From contig NZ_VLKT01000046.1 of assembly GCF_007830515.1 (NCBI RefSeq), positions 1 to 63,628 on the forward strand: a stretch of 63,628 bases of DNA, in the 5' to 3' direction. A model generated the notes under the pieces. That model saw only the letters and a program-made list of their open reading frames with translations, made no database searches and had not been told where the DNA came from. This document shows, in pieces, positions 45,725 through 54,635 of this stretch; the stretch's first letter is position 1; each line of letters opens with the position of its first letter. This stretch comes from Mesorhizobium tianshanense (GTDB taxonomy: Bacteria > Pseudomonadota > Alphaproteobacteria > Rhizobiales > Rhizobiaceae). Made by a program: the position numbers and the translations under genes.

Positions 45725-46208
45725 CCCAAGCGTATTGGGACCAGTGGTGGACCATACCAGACTCTCCGTGGTATTCTCTAGCGACGCGGGATAACCAGCC
45801 CGCGCCTCATTTGAGCGACGGGGAAAACCGACGAAAGGACGTTTGCGTCGGCATGCCAGTAGATTTGCGAGATGGAGCTTCCTCGACCAAGAACCCCACA
45901 CAAAGGCTTGAGGTGACCGCGCCCCGCTGTCCGTCGGGTCCCTCTTACGCCATCGGTTTACCCTTGGGGCTTTTGCAAATTTCTTCGATGTGCTGCGCCT
46001 TGCTGCAGACGACGGGGACCGGAGCCGCTCGATCCACTTCCAGTGCGTATCGTTTCGTTCGATATGTCGCCGATCCTGTCCAGCTGCGGCGTTGCGATCT
46101 CTCCCCATGAAAGAATTGGAGATCTCCGCCGCTTTGACTACGTGGTGTTCTTAAGGAGGAGAGTCTCCTGATGGACACGCGTTTCGACGAACATCTTCGG
46201 AACGCTGC
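45725..46208 (+). pseudogene. Relic of the divergent GlxA-regulator pair (inverted copy)
   Basis: This aligns with the complement of about 29590-30060. On the plus strand from 45812 it reads like the start of GlxA copy A (LSDGENRRKDVCVGMPVDLR; then, over frame breaks, GAFANFFDVLRLAADDGDRS, and finally bases matching ADTRYDDHLRHAAE near 46170-46205). On the minus strand 45725-45770 keeps the first codons of copy B (MVHH). So a second copy of the pair was inserted here in opposite orientation and has decayed. Confidence 0.75.
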
Positions 46209-46395
46209 CAGTTTCCCGATTTCAGATGCTTCCAAGAGGGGCCGGTCACGGAAGGCCCGCCGGAGGTCTCAACGAATGCCCCCTGAAGCCGTGGGCTGTT
46301 GGCGACAGGCCGCATACTCAAATGGCTTTCCCCTTGGGGTAAATCGCGATTTTCAACGTAAGCTGGTTCCTGGGATGCCGTCCGCAACATCGGCG
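46209..46395 (-). repeat. Inverted copy of 3275-3446
   Basis: The complement of this segment follows 3275-3446, the leader of the enolase-superfamily gene, with matching AAAATCGCGATTTACCCCAA, GCGGCCTGTCGCCAAC and CCCCTCTTGGAAGCATC blocks. The long distance and opposite orientation make the two a potential substrate for inversion of the whole 43 kb between them. Confidence 0.65.
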
Positions 46396-46423
46396 CGCGC
46401 TTTTTCCCCGACTGGGGCCGTCC

Positions 46424-46558
46424 GTTCCTTCTACCGAGCCGATTACGGTCGCACTTTATTTAGCGCCCGGCTTCGAACTCCTCGCCTTGTCGTCGGCCCT
46501 GGACGTCTTGCGCCTTGCTAACAAGGTAGCCGGGCGGGAAGCCTTTCGCGTTATTCCC
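46424..46558 (+). pseudogene. N-terminal remnant of GlxA regulator copy B
   Basis: Reads PSTEPITVALYLAPGFELLA, LSSALDVLRLANKVAGREAF, nearly the same as residues 12-50 of the gene at 30028. It ends where the inverted GntR leader starts (46559). Confidence 0.8.
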
Positions 46559-46830
46559 TCAAGTGCGAGGCTTGGCATCTAATCCTCCGTTGGCTGCGCA
46601 GCAGATTTTCGGAATGCATTCTTTCGAGCTACTGCGGCTCTGAGTTTTCAGTTGGCGTCGCGGCACAGAGACGTGCGGCGCCGTCCCGGAGGACCAATCT
46701 CTCATTGCAGATCTTTTCACCATTGACAGGGACGATGGCTTGGTGTGATCTGAGATCACGCCTGAGTTTGCCCGGACAGCAGTATCGGGTGCCGGTAGTC
46801 TGGAAAATGGCACGACTGGGAGGATCGCAA
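46559..46830. promoter_or_regulatory. Divergent promoter region, copy 3 (gntR / SBP intergenic relic)
   Basis: On the minus strand the ATG at 46578 opens MPSLALEG, the first codons of the GntR-type protein at 31736 (MPSRALEG), after which the relic ends; the GGAGG before it is kept. Reading right, the leader follows 31735-31575, then the palindrome at 46745-46759, then the leader of SBP1 (GGAAAATGGCACGACTGGGAGG like 250-273). Neither gene is present, so only the control region survived. Confidence 0.8.
46745..46759. promoter_or_regulatory. 15-bp palindromic operator, relic copy
   Basis: GTGATCTGAGATCAC, identical to 206-220. It now controls no obvious gene; the next one on the plus strand starts at 47436. 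Confidence 0.7.
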
Positions 46831-47435
46831 AAGGTTAGTTCGCCACTAACGGCCAGTTAGTCAGAAGGCTGTCGGACTGTACTTAAATGTAAGGCGACGG
46901 TACCCTCCCGACGTACGCTTACGTTGACCCGCTGTTGTCCGGTTTGTTGCGTCCGCGACAGGGTGATGTTCGGCCGGATGCCGCCGCGCTCTCAGTGAAG
47001 CCATTGAATAATATGCAGAACAGTTTTTCTGAGGCGCTTCCTGCGCAGTTGGCACGACTCTTGATGTTCTCGTTGTGCGGCGGCACACGCCGCCGACCGG
47101 CATCACTCATTCATCCTCTTATTTGAGCTCTAGGAAAGGAGACAACAATGAAGGCGGATATGTCAGCTTATGGTGTGACCGAATTAGAGCGCGTTTGGAA
47201 ATTCTGCTCCGACGGGACCATCTGATAGCGTTTTCTGCGCTTCCGGTGCTCACGGACCCAAATGTCCGCTGCGCTCCGGTTCTCGAAACCACCACCATAT
47301 GACTCGCCGGAGCGACTTTCGAAACAGGCTTTAAGAATGCGCTGGTTTGTCCGCGCGGCTGTATCTTCGGTCGATGTATTGCGCTTCACCCAACGATAAA
47401 AATGTAAGGCTCCAAGAGAAACGAGAGGCACAAAA
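46831..47435. other. Intergenic, no recognised gene
   Basis: About 600 bp before the aldolase gene. Short frames (46861-47106 minus, 46935-47126 and 47075-47302 plus) are not recognised. AAAGGAGACAACAATGAAGG at 47136-47155 looks like a good ribosome-binding site and start, but the frame stops soon, so a gene start may have been stranded here. Confidence 0.4.
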
Positions 47436-48200
47436 ATGTTGAATAGGACGCAAGAACCCTCAAACGTAGACAATCAACGTCGGCTGGATGCTCGAATTGA
47501 CCTGGCCGCGGCGCACCGCCAAGCCGTTAAGGACGGGTTCGTCGAAGGTATCGACAATCATTTTACGCTCATGGTGCCCGGCTGCACTGATCGTTTCTAC
47601 CTGAATGCGTTTGGCCTACACTGGTCAGAGGTGAAAGCGTCCAATCTGATCGAGGTGTCGCTGGACGGTGAGGTCGTGAATGGCCAAGGTGATGCGAACC
47701 TCTCAGCAGTCTGCATCCATGCACCGATGCATCGGCGCGGGATTGCCTGCGTCCTCCACACGCACATGCCATTTACGACCGCGCTGACCCAGCTAGATGA
47801 TATGAGGCTGGAACCGTCCAGCCAGAACGGTGTGTTTGTGCAGGACCTGATCGCTTACGACGTCGACTATAATGGTTTTGCCACAGCACAGGACGAAGGC
47901 GAAAGAATGGCGGATGTGCTTGGCGAAAAGAAAATCCTTTTGCTGGCCAATCACGGCGCTGTCACCACCGGCGCCACCGTAGCGGAAGCATACCATCGGC
48001 TTTATTTTCTGGAGCGGGCTTCAATGACCCAGATGATCGCGATGGCTGCAGGAAAACGTCGCATGATTTCGGACGCGGTGCAAAGCAAGATACGGTTCTC
48101 GCTAGGGGCTTCGAGTGACGAGGTCAATCGAGAGATTCTTTTGTACTTCAACGCCATGAAGCGCGTGCTCAATGCCGAAGGCTCTGATTACGCGACCTAA
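47436..48200 (+). CDS. Class II aldolase/adducin-domain protein
   Basis: 254 residues of the class II aldolase fold (L-fuculose/L-rhamnulose phosphate aldolase, adducin head). Zn-binding histidines are visible in CVLHTHMPFT (HxH) and in LLANHGAVTTG; IDNHFTLMVPG and VCIHAPMHR are further family features. No sugar-phosphate pathway gene is nearby; the next gene encodes a 2-hydroxyacid dehydrogenase. The two may handle a hydroxy- or keto-acid side product, which remains unproven. It is preceded by GAAACGAGAGGC. Confidence 0.85.
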   Translation: MLNRTQEPSNVDNQRRLDARIDLAAAHRQAVKDGFVEGIDNHFTLMVPGCTDRFYLNAFGLHWSEVKASNLIEVSLDGEVVNGQGDANLSAVCIHAPMHRRGIACVLHTHMPFTTALTQLDDMRLEPSSQNGVFVQDLIAYDVDYNGFATAQDEGERMADVLGEKKILLLANHGAVTTGATVAEAYHRLYFLERASMTQMIAMAAGKRRMISDAVQSKIRFSLGASSDEVNREILLYFNAMKRVLNAEGSDYAT

Positions 48201-48456
48201 GGATGTGGTCGAAACACCTAAACAAGGGCGAGTCCTACCACAGGCTATAAAATTCGCTATCGAGCAAGGCGCCGGGAAGCGGTTTCCCAGTTCAAATTGG
48301 AAAGAGACGGCCTTGGCGCTCATTTGACCAACTCCAAGCCCCTAATCTCGCGGGCGATGCCGGCTCGGCAGGTAACACCCGGAGGTCACATGCGATCGCG
48401 AACCGCCGGTCCTCCAGTAGTGCGATCTCAGCCGACGAAGACTAACGCCACGGCTC

Positions 48457-49455
48457 GTGACTAATGAAAGGGATAAGCTAATCGTGACATCCTCCACGCC
48501 TGCAGTTGGCAATGCCGTCACCGTTCTGCTCTATGAGTTCCCCGAGGAGTATGCGCAGCTGGTCCACAAGCGCTTTCCTAGCGTTCGAGTGTTGACGGCG
48601 AAAGACGCGGCATCTCTCGATGAGCAGGTGTCGCAGGCAGACGTTCTCCTCGCGCACCGCTTTCCCGTCGAGATTTTCGACAAGGCCCTGCGATTGCGCT
48701 GGTTTCAATGCGCGAGCGCGGGCATAGACACGATTTTGCCAATCCGGGACCGCATTGGCGCACTCATCGTCACCAACGTGCGGGGGATGCATGGTGAAGT
48801 CATCGCCGACTACGTGATGACGGGCATCGCCATGATGCATTGGAACTTGCCGCAGTTCCTTCACGATCAGTCCCGCAAGGCGTGGCATCCGAGAGCATTG
48901 GCGCCACTGGCTGGGCAGACGCTCGGCGTGGTCGGGCTCGGGTCTATCGGTACGGCCATCGCCCGCCGGGGCAAAGCCTTCGGGATGACGGTAATTGGCT
49001 CAAAACGCGATATAAACGAGCCGGTCGACGGCGTCGACAAGCTCTTCCCGCCGGAGAGCGTTGCCGAGCTGCTGCGGCTTTCTGATTTCGTTGTGCTTGC
49101 CGTTCCCCACGTTCCAGAAACAGTCAGGCTAATCGGTCGCGAGCAGCTTCGGCTGATGCGCCGTTCCGCCGTCCTGGTCAACATAGCCCGGGGCTCGGCG
49201 GTTGCGGAAAGCGAGCTCATCGAAGCGTTGAAGGCAGGCACAATCGCCGGGGCCGTGCTCGATGTGTTTGAACGAGAACCGCTCGCAGCGGACAGCCCTC
49301 TCTGGACCATGTCGAACGTCATCGTCACCCCCCATATCGCGGGCTGGATGAGCGACTACGACAATCGCGTTTTAGAGATTTTCAACGACAACTTGGAGCG
49401 TTACCTCGACAAAACACCGCTGCGGAATGTAGTCGACCTGAACCGAGGCTATTGA
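48457..49455 (+). CDS. D-2-hydroxyacid dehydrogenase (NAD-dependent)
   Basis: 332 residues from a GTG, or 323 from the GTG at 48484, which has AAAGGGA upstream and may be the true start. NAD-binding domain with GVVGLGSIGTAIARRGKAFG (GxGxxG), the substrate-binding Arg in VNIARGSAV, the Glu in DVFEREPLA, and the catalytic His in TPHIAGWM. Members reduce or oxidise 2-keto/2-hydroxy acids such as glyoxylate, hydroxypyruvate or phosphoglycerate; the substrate is not readable. It lies about 100 bp before the SBP3 transporter operon. A half-site-like GCGATCTCAG stands at 48422-48431. Confidence 0.87.
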   Translation: MTNERDKLIVTSSTPAVGNAVTVLLYEFPEEYAQLVHKRFPSVRVLTAKDAASLDEQVSQADVLLAHRFPVEIFDKALRLRWFQCASAGIDTILPIRDRIGALIVTNVRGMHGEVIADYVMTGIAMMHWNLPQFLHDQSRKAWHPRALAPLAGQTLGVVGLGSIGTAIARRGKAFGMTVIGSKRDINEPVDGVDKLFPPESVAELLRLSDFVVLAVPHVPETVRLIGREQLRLMRRSAVLVNIARGSAVAESELIEALKAGTIAGAVLDVFEREPLAADSPLWTMSNVIVTPHIAGWMSDYDNRVLEIFNDNLERYLDKTPLRNVVDLNRGY

Positions 49456-49561
49456 CCGGCGGAGCTTGGGTTGACGGGTTATTATCTTATGTGCATTATG
49501 TAACAGCGTCTCGAAAAAGATGCGTATTCCCCTGCATGATGGTTTACTGGGAGGGACTCAC

Positions 49562-51145
49562 ATGACTACGGAATTTGAACGCCTGAAATTTAGGCTTGAC
49601 GCCGGCCATATGTCGCGGCGTGAATTTCTCGGTCGTGCCTCGGCACTTGGCCTCAGCGCCGCCGCGGCCTCGGTCTTGCCTAAATCTGCCATGGCAGGTG
49701 AGCCGATCAAGGGCGGTCACCTCAAGATTGCTACTGGCAATGGGGCAAGTACGGACACGCTTGATCCGGCGTATAACGCCAACGATGCCACCTTTCTAGC
49801 GCATCGCCATTGCGGTGAAACCCTTCTGAATGTAACGCCCTCAAGCGACCTTGAGCATAGGCTGGCGGAAGAATTTGCGTCCAAGGACAATGTCACCTGG
49901 CAGTTCAAAATTCGCAAGGGCGTCGAATTTCACAACGGCAAGCCTGTGACGGCAGAAGACGTACTCAAGACGATCGAGCGACACTCGGATGAAAAGTCTA
50001 AGTCCGGCGCGCGCGGACTTTTGACCGACATTGACCGCTTATCCGCTGACGGCGACACCTTCAAGGTTACACTCAAGTCACCGAATGCGGACTTCGCATA
50101 CTACATGGCCGATTTTCATCTCGTGATACAGCCCAACGGAGGCAAGGACGATCCGGCCACAGGCATTGCTGCCGGCCCATACATTGTGGAGGCCAATCAG
50201 CCTGGGGTGCGCTACGCCTTCAAGAAATTTCCGAACTACTGGGATTCTAATATCGGCCATGTCGCCGAAAGCGAGGTTCTTGTCATAAATGATGCAACGG
50301 CTCGAAACGGTGCTTTGCAGTCCGGCCGAGTACATATGATAAACCTTGTTGATCCAAAGGTCGCTGATCTACTGAAGGGGAAGCCCGGCATCTCAATTAA
50401 AAACGTTTCGGGGCGCGGCCATTACACCTTTCCCATGCATGTGGATACCTCACCCTTCGACAATGAAGATCTTCGCATGGCACTCAAGCTCGCGATCGAC
50501 CGGGATGAGATGGTGGATAAAATACTTCGTGGCTTTGGGAGCGTCGGCAATGACATGCCGGTGAACGCGAGCTATCCGCTCTTTGATACTTCAATCCCGC
50601 AGCGTAGATATGATCCAGAACAAGCAGCAGCATTCTACAAAAAATCAGGTCATGACGGTACGCCAATCGTGTTGCGCACCGCTGACAGCGCTTTTCCCGG
50701 AGCGGTTGAGGCCGCGCAGCTTTTTCAACAGAGTGCGGCGAAGGCAGGAATTCCGATCGAGGTCCGTCGTGAGCCGAGCGACGGCTACGATACTCAGGTT
50801 TGGAACAAGCAGCCGTTCTGCGCTTCTTACTGGGGTGGGCGACCGACGCAGGATCAAATGTATTCGACCGTGTATCTCTCGACCGCAGCGTGGAATGATA
50901 CCCGCTTCAAGAATGCCGACTTCGATCGATTCCTGATGGCAGCGCGTTCCGAGCTTGATCCCGCTAAACGCAAGAAGAATTACAGCGAAATGGGTCTTAT
51001 TTTGCGCGACAAGGGAGGCGTTATCGTCCCGGTCTTCAACGATTGGATTGACGCAGTATCCGACAAGGTTGGCGGGTTCGTTCCTGATCCAAATTGGGGC
51101 TTAATGAATAATATGGCTGGGTTGAAGTGCTGGCTAGTAGCGTGA
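49562..51145 (+). CDS. ABC transporter substrate-binding protein, family 5, Tat-exported (SBP3)
   Basis: 527 residues from the ATG at 49562 with GGGAGG at 49550-49555; the upstream in-frame ATG at 49520 is less likely. Twin-arginine signal MSRREFLGRASALGLSAAAA. Family 5 motifs: VTWQFKIRKGVEFHNGKPVT, IRxGVxF region, NYWDS. Same length as, and close to, SBP1, including LIQPNGGKDDPATGI-like segments, so the ligand is probably similar. It is the first gene of the only complete transporter operon in the window (SBP, two permeases, fused ATPase). Confidence 0.93.
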   Translation: MTTEFERLKFRLDAGHMSRREFLGRASALGLSAAAASVLPKSAMAGEPIKGGHLKIATGNGASTDTLDPAYNANDATFLAHRHCGETLLNVTPSSDLEHRLAEEFASKDNVTWQFKIRKGVEFHNGKPVTAEDVLKTIERHSDEKSKSGARGLLTDIDRLSADGDTFKVTLKSPNADFAYYMADFHLVIQPNGGKDDPATGIAAGPYIVEANQPGVRYAFKKFPNYWDSNIGHVAESEVLVINDATARNGALQSGRVHMINLVDPKVADLLKGKPGISIKNVSGRGHYTFPMHVDTSPFDNEDLRMALKLAIDRDEMVDKILRGFGSVGNDMPVNASYPLFDTSIPQRRYDPEQAAAFYKKSGHDGTPIVLRTADSAFPGAVEAAQLFQQSAAKAGIPIEVRREPSDGYDTQVWNKQPFCASYWGGRPTQDQMYSTVYLSTAAWNDTRFKNADFDRFLMAARSELDPAKRKKNYSEMGLILRDKGGVIVPVFNDWIDAVSDKVGGFVPDPNWGLMNNMAGLKCWLVA

Positions 51146-51159
51146 GCCCCAGGTAGTTG

Positions 51160-52116
51160 ATGTCTTTTATTGTAAAACTGGTGGCCCAGCGCATGGCGCT
51201 GGGCATTCTACTGTTGTTTGCGGTTTCGGTCCTGATCTTCGCCGGCACACAGATCCTGCCCGGCGACATTGCCCAAGCCATCCTCGGACAATCGGCGACA
51301 CCGGAGTCGCTCGCCAATCTGCGCGAGCAGCTCGGGCTGAACGACCCGGCCTATATCAGGTATTTCCATTGGCTCGGTGGCGTGCTCACCGGCGACCTCG
51401 GCACCGCCATGTCGAGCGGCCAGGATATCGCGACCTCGATCAAGGGGCGGCTGTGGAACACGCTGTTCCTCGCCTTCTGGGCGGCGGTCGTCGCCGTGCC
51501 GCTGGCGATCATCCTCGGCCTGATCGCGGTGCGCTACCGCAATGGCTGGGTCGACAAGCTGATCTCCGGACTGGCGCTCGCCTCGACCTCGTTTCCCGAA
51601 TTCTTCATCGGCTATGTGCTGGTCTATTTCTTCGCCGTGAAATGGCAGATCTTCCCCGGCATCTCGACCGTCTATGACGGCATGCCGTTCGGCGAGCGCA
51701 TCCAGGCAATCGCGCTGCCAGCCACCGCGCTGACGCTGGTGGTGCTCGCCCACATGATGCGCATGACGCGTGCCGCCATCCTCAACGTCATGCAGTCGGC
51801 CTATGTCGAGACGGCGGAGTTAAAGGGCCTGTCGGCCTTCAATGTCATTCGCAAACATGCCTTCCCCAATGCGATCGCGCCGATCATCAACGTCGTCATG
51901 CTCAACCTCGCCTACCTGATCGTCGGTGTCGTCGTGGTCGAAGTGATCTTCGTCTACCCCGGCATGGGGCAGTATCTGGTCGACCACGTCACCAAGCGCG
52001 ACGTGCCTGTCGTGCAGGCGGTCGGCCTGATCTTCGCCGCCGTCTACATCAGCCTGAACATCATCGCGGACATAGCGGCGATCGTCGCTAATCCGCGTCT
52101 CAGACATCCGAAGTAA
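51160..52116 (+). CDS. ABC transporter permease, DppB type
   Basis: 318 residues, six predicted membrane segments (first at about 11-31, MALGILLLFAVSVLIFAGTQ). Family hallmarks: ILPGDIAQAILG, LREQLGLNDPAYIRYFHWLG, LGTAMSSG, and the EAA coupling loop YVETAELKGLSAFNVIRKHA followed by FPNA. Inner-membrane half of the importer served by SBP3. A TTG one codon upstream is ignored. From this gene on, the third codon positions become strongly G/C, unlike SBP3 just before it. Confidence 0.94.
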   Translation: MSFIVKLVAQRMALGILLLFAVSVLIFAGTQILPGDIAQAILGQSATPESLANLREQLGLNDPAYIRYFHWLGGVLTGDLGTAMSSGQDIATSIKGRLWNTLFLAFWAAVVAVPLAIILGLIAVRYRNGWVDKLISGLALASTSFPEFFIGYVLVYFFAVKWQIFPGISTVYDGMPFGERIQAIALPATALTLVVLAHMMRMTRAAILNVMQSAYVETAELKGLSAFNVIRKHAFPNAIAPIINVVMLNLAYLIVGVVVVEVIFVYPGMGQYLVDHVTKRDVPVVQAVGLIFAAVYISLNIIADIAAIVANPRLRHPK

Positions 52117-52126
52117 GGGGGCGGGT

Positions 52127-52957
52127 ATGCTCGATATCAAACGCATCCCCATCCCGGCACTGATCGGCATTGTGCTGACGACGCTGTTCGTGCTGGCGGC
52201 GATCTTCGCGCCCTTGATCGCGCCGCACGGCAATGGCGAGATCGTCGGCGACGTCTGGGAGCCGATGTCGGCCGCGCATTGGCTGGGCACCGACAATCTC
52301 GGCCGCGATCTGTTGTCGCGCATGATCTATGGCGCCCGCATCACGCTGTTCATCGCGGTGCTGGCCACCGCGCTGTCCTTCTCGCTCGGCGCCATCCTCG
52401 GCTTCTCCGCGGCGGTTTTCGGCGGCTGGTTCGACACGCTTTTGTCGCGCCTCGTCGACCTGCTGATGTCGATTCCGACGCTGATCATGGCTCTGGTCGT
52501 GCTCTCCGTGCTGCCGACCAATCTGGTGACGCTGATCCTGGTCATGGGCATTCTCGATTCAACCCGCGTCTACCGCCTGTCGCGCGCCGTCGCTGTCGAC
52601 ATCAACGTAATGGACTATGTCGAAGCGGCGAAGCTGCGCGGCGAAGGTGAGGCCTGGATCATTTTCCGCGAGATCCTGCCCAACGCGCTGTCGCCGTTGG
52701 TCTCCGAACTCGGCCTGCGCTTCATCTATGCGGTGCTGTTCCTGTCGACGCTCTCCTTCCTCGGCCTTGGCGTGCAGCCGCCGGATGCCGACTGGGGTGG
52801 CATGGTGAAGGAAAACAAGGACGGCATCGTCTTCGGCATTGCGGCGGCGCTTATTCCCGCCGCGGCGATCGCGGCACTGGCGATCTCGGTCAACCTCGTC
52901 GCCGACTGGGTATTAAACCGCACCACCGATATCAAGGGAGGGCGAGGCAATGGCTGA
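52127..52957 (+). CDS. ABC transporter permease, DppC type
   Basis: 276 residues. N-terminal membrane segment (LIGIVLTTLFVLAAIFAPLI) followed by APHGNG, HWLGTDNLGRDLLSRMIYGA typical of the DppC/OppC family, and the EAA loop YVEAAKLRGEGEAWIIFREI then LPNA. It forms the heterodimeric channel with the DppB-type protein and overlaps the ATPase gene by 8 bp. Confidence 0.94.
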   Translation: MLDIKRIPIPALIGIVLTTLFVLAAIFAPLIAPHGNGEIVGDVWEPMSAAHWLGTDNLGRDLLSRMIYGARITLFIAVLATALSFSLGAILGFSAAVFGGWFDTLLSRLVDLLMSIPTLIMALVVLSVLPTNLVTLILVMGILDSTRVYRLSRAVAVDINVMDYVEAAKLRGEGEAWIIFREILPNALSPLVSELGLRFIYAVLFLSTLSFLGLGVQPPDADWGGMVKENKDGIVFGIAAALIPAAAIAALAISVNLVADWVLNRTTDIKGGRGNG

Positions 52958-54635
52958 TACGCTGCTCGACGTCCGCGACCTCAAGATCGAGGCGACCGTC
53001 TATCCGCCCGGCGAACACCCCCGAAAGATCACCATTGTCGATGGCGTGTCGCTGACGCTGGAGAAGGGCAGGGTGCTCGGCCTGATCGGCGAGTCCGGTG
53101 CGGGAAAATCAACTATCGGGCTCTCTTCCATGGCCTTCGGCCGCGGCGGCGTTCGCATCACCGGCGGCAGGGTCATCCTCAATGGCCGCGATATCCTGAA
53201 AGCCGGCCGCAACGGCATCCGCAAACTGCGCGGCCGCGAGGTCTGCTACGTCGCGCAGTCGGCGGCCGCCGCCTTCAACCCGGCCCAAAGGCTGATGGAC
53301 CAGGTGGTGGAAGCGGCGCTCAAGCACGGCGTCGCCAACCGCGCGGAGGCCGAGAAGCGCGCCAAGGCGCTGTTCCGGAAACTCAGCCTGCCGGACCCCG
53401 ACAATATCGGCAAGCGCTATCCGCACCAGGTCTCGGGCGGCCAGCTCCAGCGCGTGATGACGGCGATGGCGTTGTGCTCGGAGCCCGACCTGATCGTCTT
53501 TGACGAGCCGACCACGGCGCTCGACGTGACGACGCAGATTGACGTGCTGGCGGCAATCAAGGACGCCATCCGCGATACTGGCGTGGCGGCCCTTTACATC
53601 ACGCACGACCTCGCTGTCGTCGCGCAGGTCGCCGACGACATCGTGGTGCTGCGCCACGGCAAGATGGTCGAGAAGGGCACGACCTATGAGATCATCAAGG
53701 AGCCGAAGCAGGCCTATACCCAGGCGCTGGTTTCGGTTCATCATATCGGGCATGAGGAAAAGCAACCGACGACCAAGCCTGTGCTCTCCGTGAAGAATGT
53801 GACAGCGGGCTACGGCCACGGCATCGTCAAGGTGTTGAAGAACGTCTCGGTGGATATCCATCCCGGCCAGACATTGGCGGTGGTGGGTGAATCCGGCTCG
53901 GGCAAATCGACGCTCGCCCGCGCCATCACCGGCCTTCTGCCGCCGCTGCAGGGTGAGGTCATCTTCGAGGGCCGCAAGCTTTCGAACAGGCTCTCCGAAC
54001 GCACTAAGGACGATCTGCGCCAGCTGCAGATGATCTACCAGATGGCCGATGTGGCAATGAACCCGCGCCAGACCGTCGGCACCATCATCGGCCGGCCGCT
54101 GGAGTTCTATTTCGGCATGCGCGGCAAGCAGCGCGATGCCCGCGTCGCCGAACTGCTCGACAAGATCGAGATGGGCAAGGGCTTCATCGACCGCTATCCG
54201 GCCGAGCTTTCCGGCGGACAGAAGCAGCGCGTCTGCATCGCCCGTTCGCTTGCCGCCAAGCCAAAGCTGATCGTCTGCGACGAGGTGACATCGGCGCTCG
54301 ATCCGCTGGTGGCGCACGGCATCCTCGAGCTCCTGCTCGAGCTGCAGAAGGAGGAGAACGTCGCCTATCTGTTCATCACCCACGACCTCGCGACGGTGAA
54401 GTCGATCGCCGACTCCATCGCCGTCATGTATCGCGGTGAGGTTGTTCGATACGGGGCGAGGACCAAGGTCCTGACGCCGCCCTTCGACGACTACACCGAC
54501 CTTTTGCTCTCATCGGTTCCCGAAATGGAGATCGGCTGGCTGGAAAAGGCGATCGCCAGCGCAAGATGGCGAGTGCGGGAAACTAACGCGGTGGGTTGGA
54601 CGCGGACACGGAATTCCAGGTTCAGGCCCCATTGA
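52950..54635 (+). CDS. Fused ABC transporter ATPase (DppD-DppF type), altered C-terminus
   Basis: 561 residues with two nucleotide-binding domains: Walker A GLIGESGAGKST (about 48-59) and VVGESGSGKST (about 314), signatures VSGGQLQRV and LSGGQKQRV, Walker B LIVFDEP and LIVCDEV. The second Walker B ends in Val in place of the common Pro. It powers the DppB/DppC-type channel and is the only such ATPase in the window. After WLEKAIAS the reading frame appears shifted: the other frame gives KMASAGN and a stop at 54584-54586, a likely original end, so the last 25 residues may be read-through. Confidence 0.92.
   Translation: MADTLLDVRDLKIEATVYPPGEHPRKITIVDGVSLTLEKGRVLGLIGESGAGKSTIGLSSMAFGRGGVRITGGRVILNGRDILKAGRNGIRKLRGREVCYVAQSAAAAFNPAQRLMDQVVEAALKHGVANRAEAEKRAKALFRKLSLPDPDNIGKRYPHQVSGGQLQRVMTAMALCSEPDLIVFDEPTTALDVTTQIDVLAAIKDAIRDTGVAALYITHDLAVVAQVADDIVVLRHGKMVEKGTTYEIIKEPKQAYTQALVSVHHIGHEEKQPTTKPVLSVKNVTAGYGHGIVKVLKNVSVDIHPGQTLAVVGESGSGKSTLARAITGLLPPLQGEVIFEGRKLSNRLSERTKDDLRQLQMIYQMADVAMNPRQTVGTIIGRPLEFYFGMRGKQRDARVAELLDKIEMGKGFIDRYPAELSGGQKQRVCIARSLAAKPKLIVCDEVTSALDPLVAHGILELLLELQKEENVAYLFITHDLATVKSIADSIAVMYRGEVVRYGARTKVLTPPFDDYTDLLLSSVPEMEIGWLEKAIASARWRVRETNAVGWTRTRNSRFRPH

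Noticed and set aside
47050..47065. Sigma-54-like sequence TGGCACGACTCTTGAT
   Set aside because: The -12 element should read TTGCA or TTGCT; here it is TTGAT, and the nearest gene starts about 370 bp further on.
53109..54383. 424-codon open frame on the minus strand
   Set aside because: Lies fully inside the fused ATPase gene; its composition is that of a reverse-strand shadow of GC-rich coding DNA and it has no recognisable domain.
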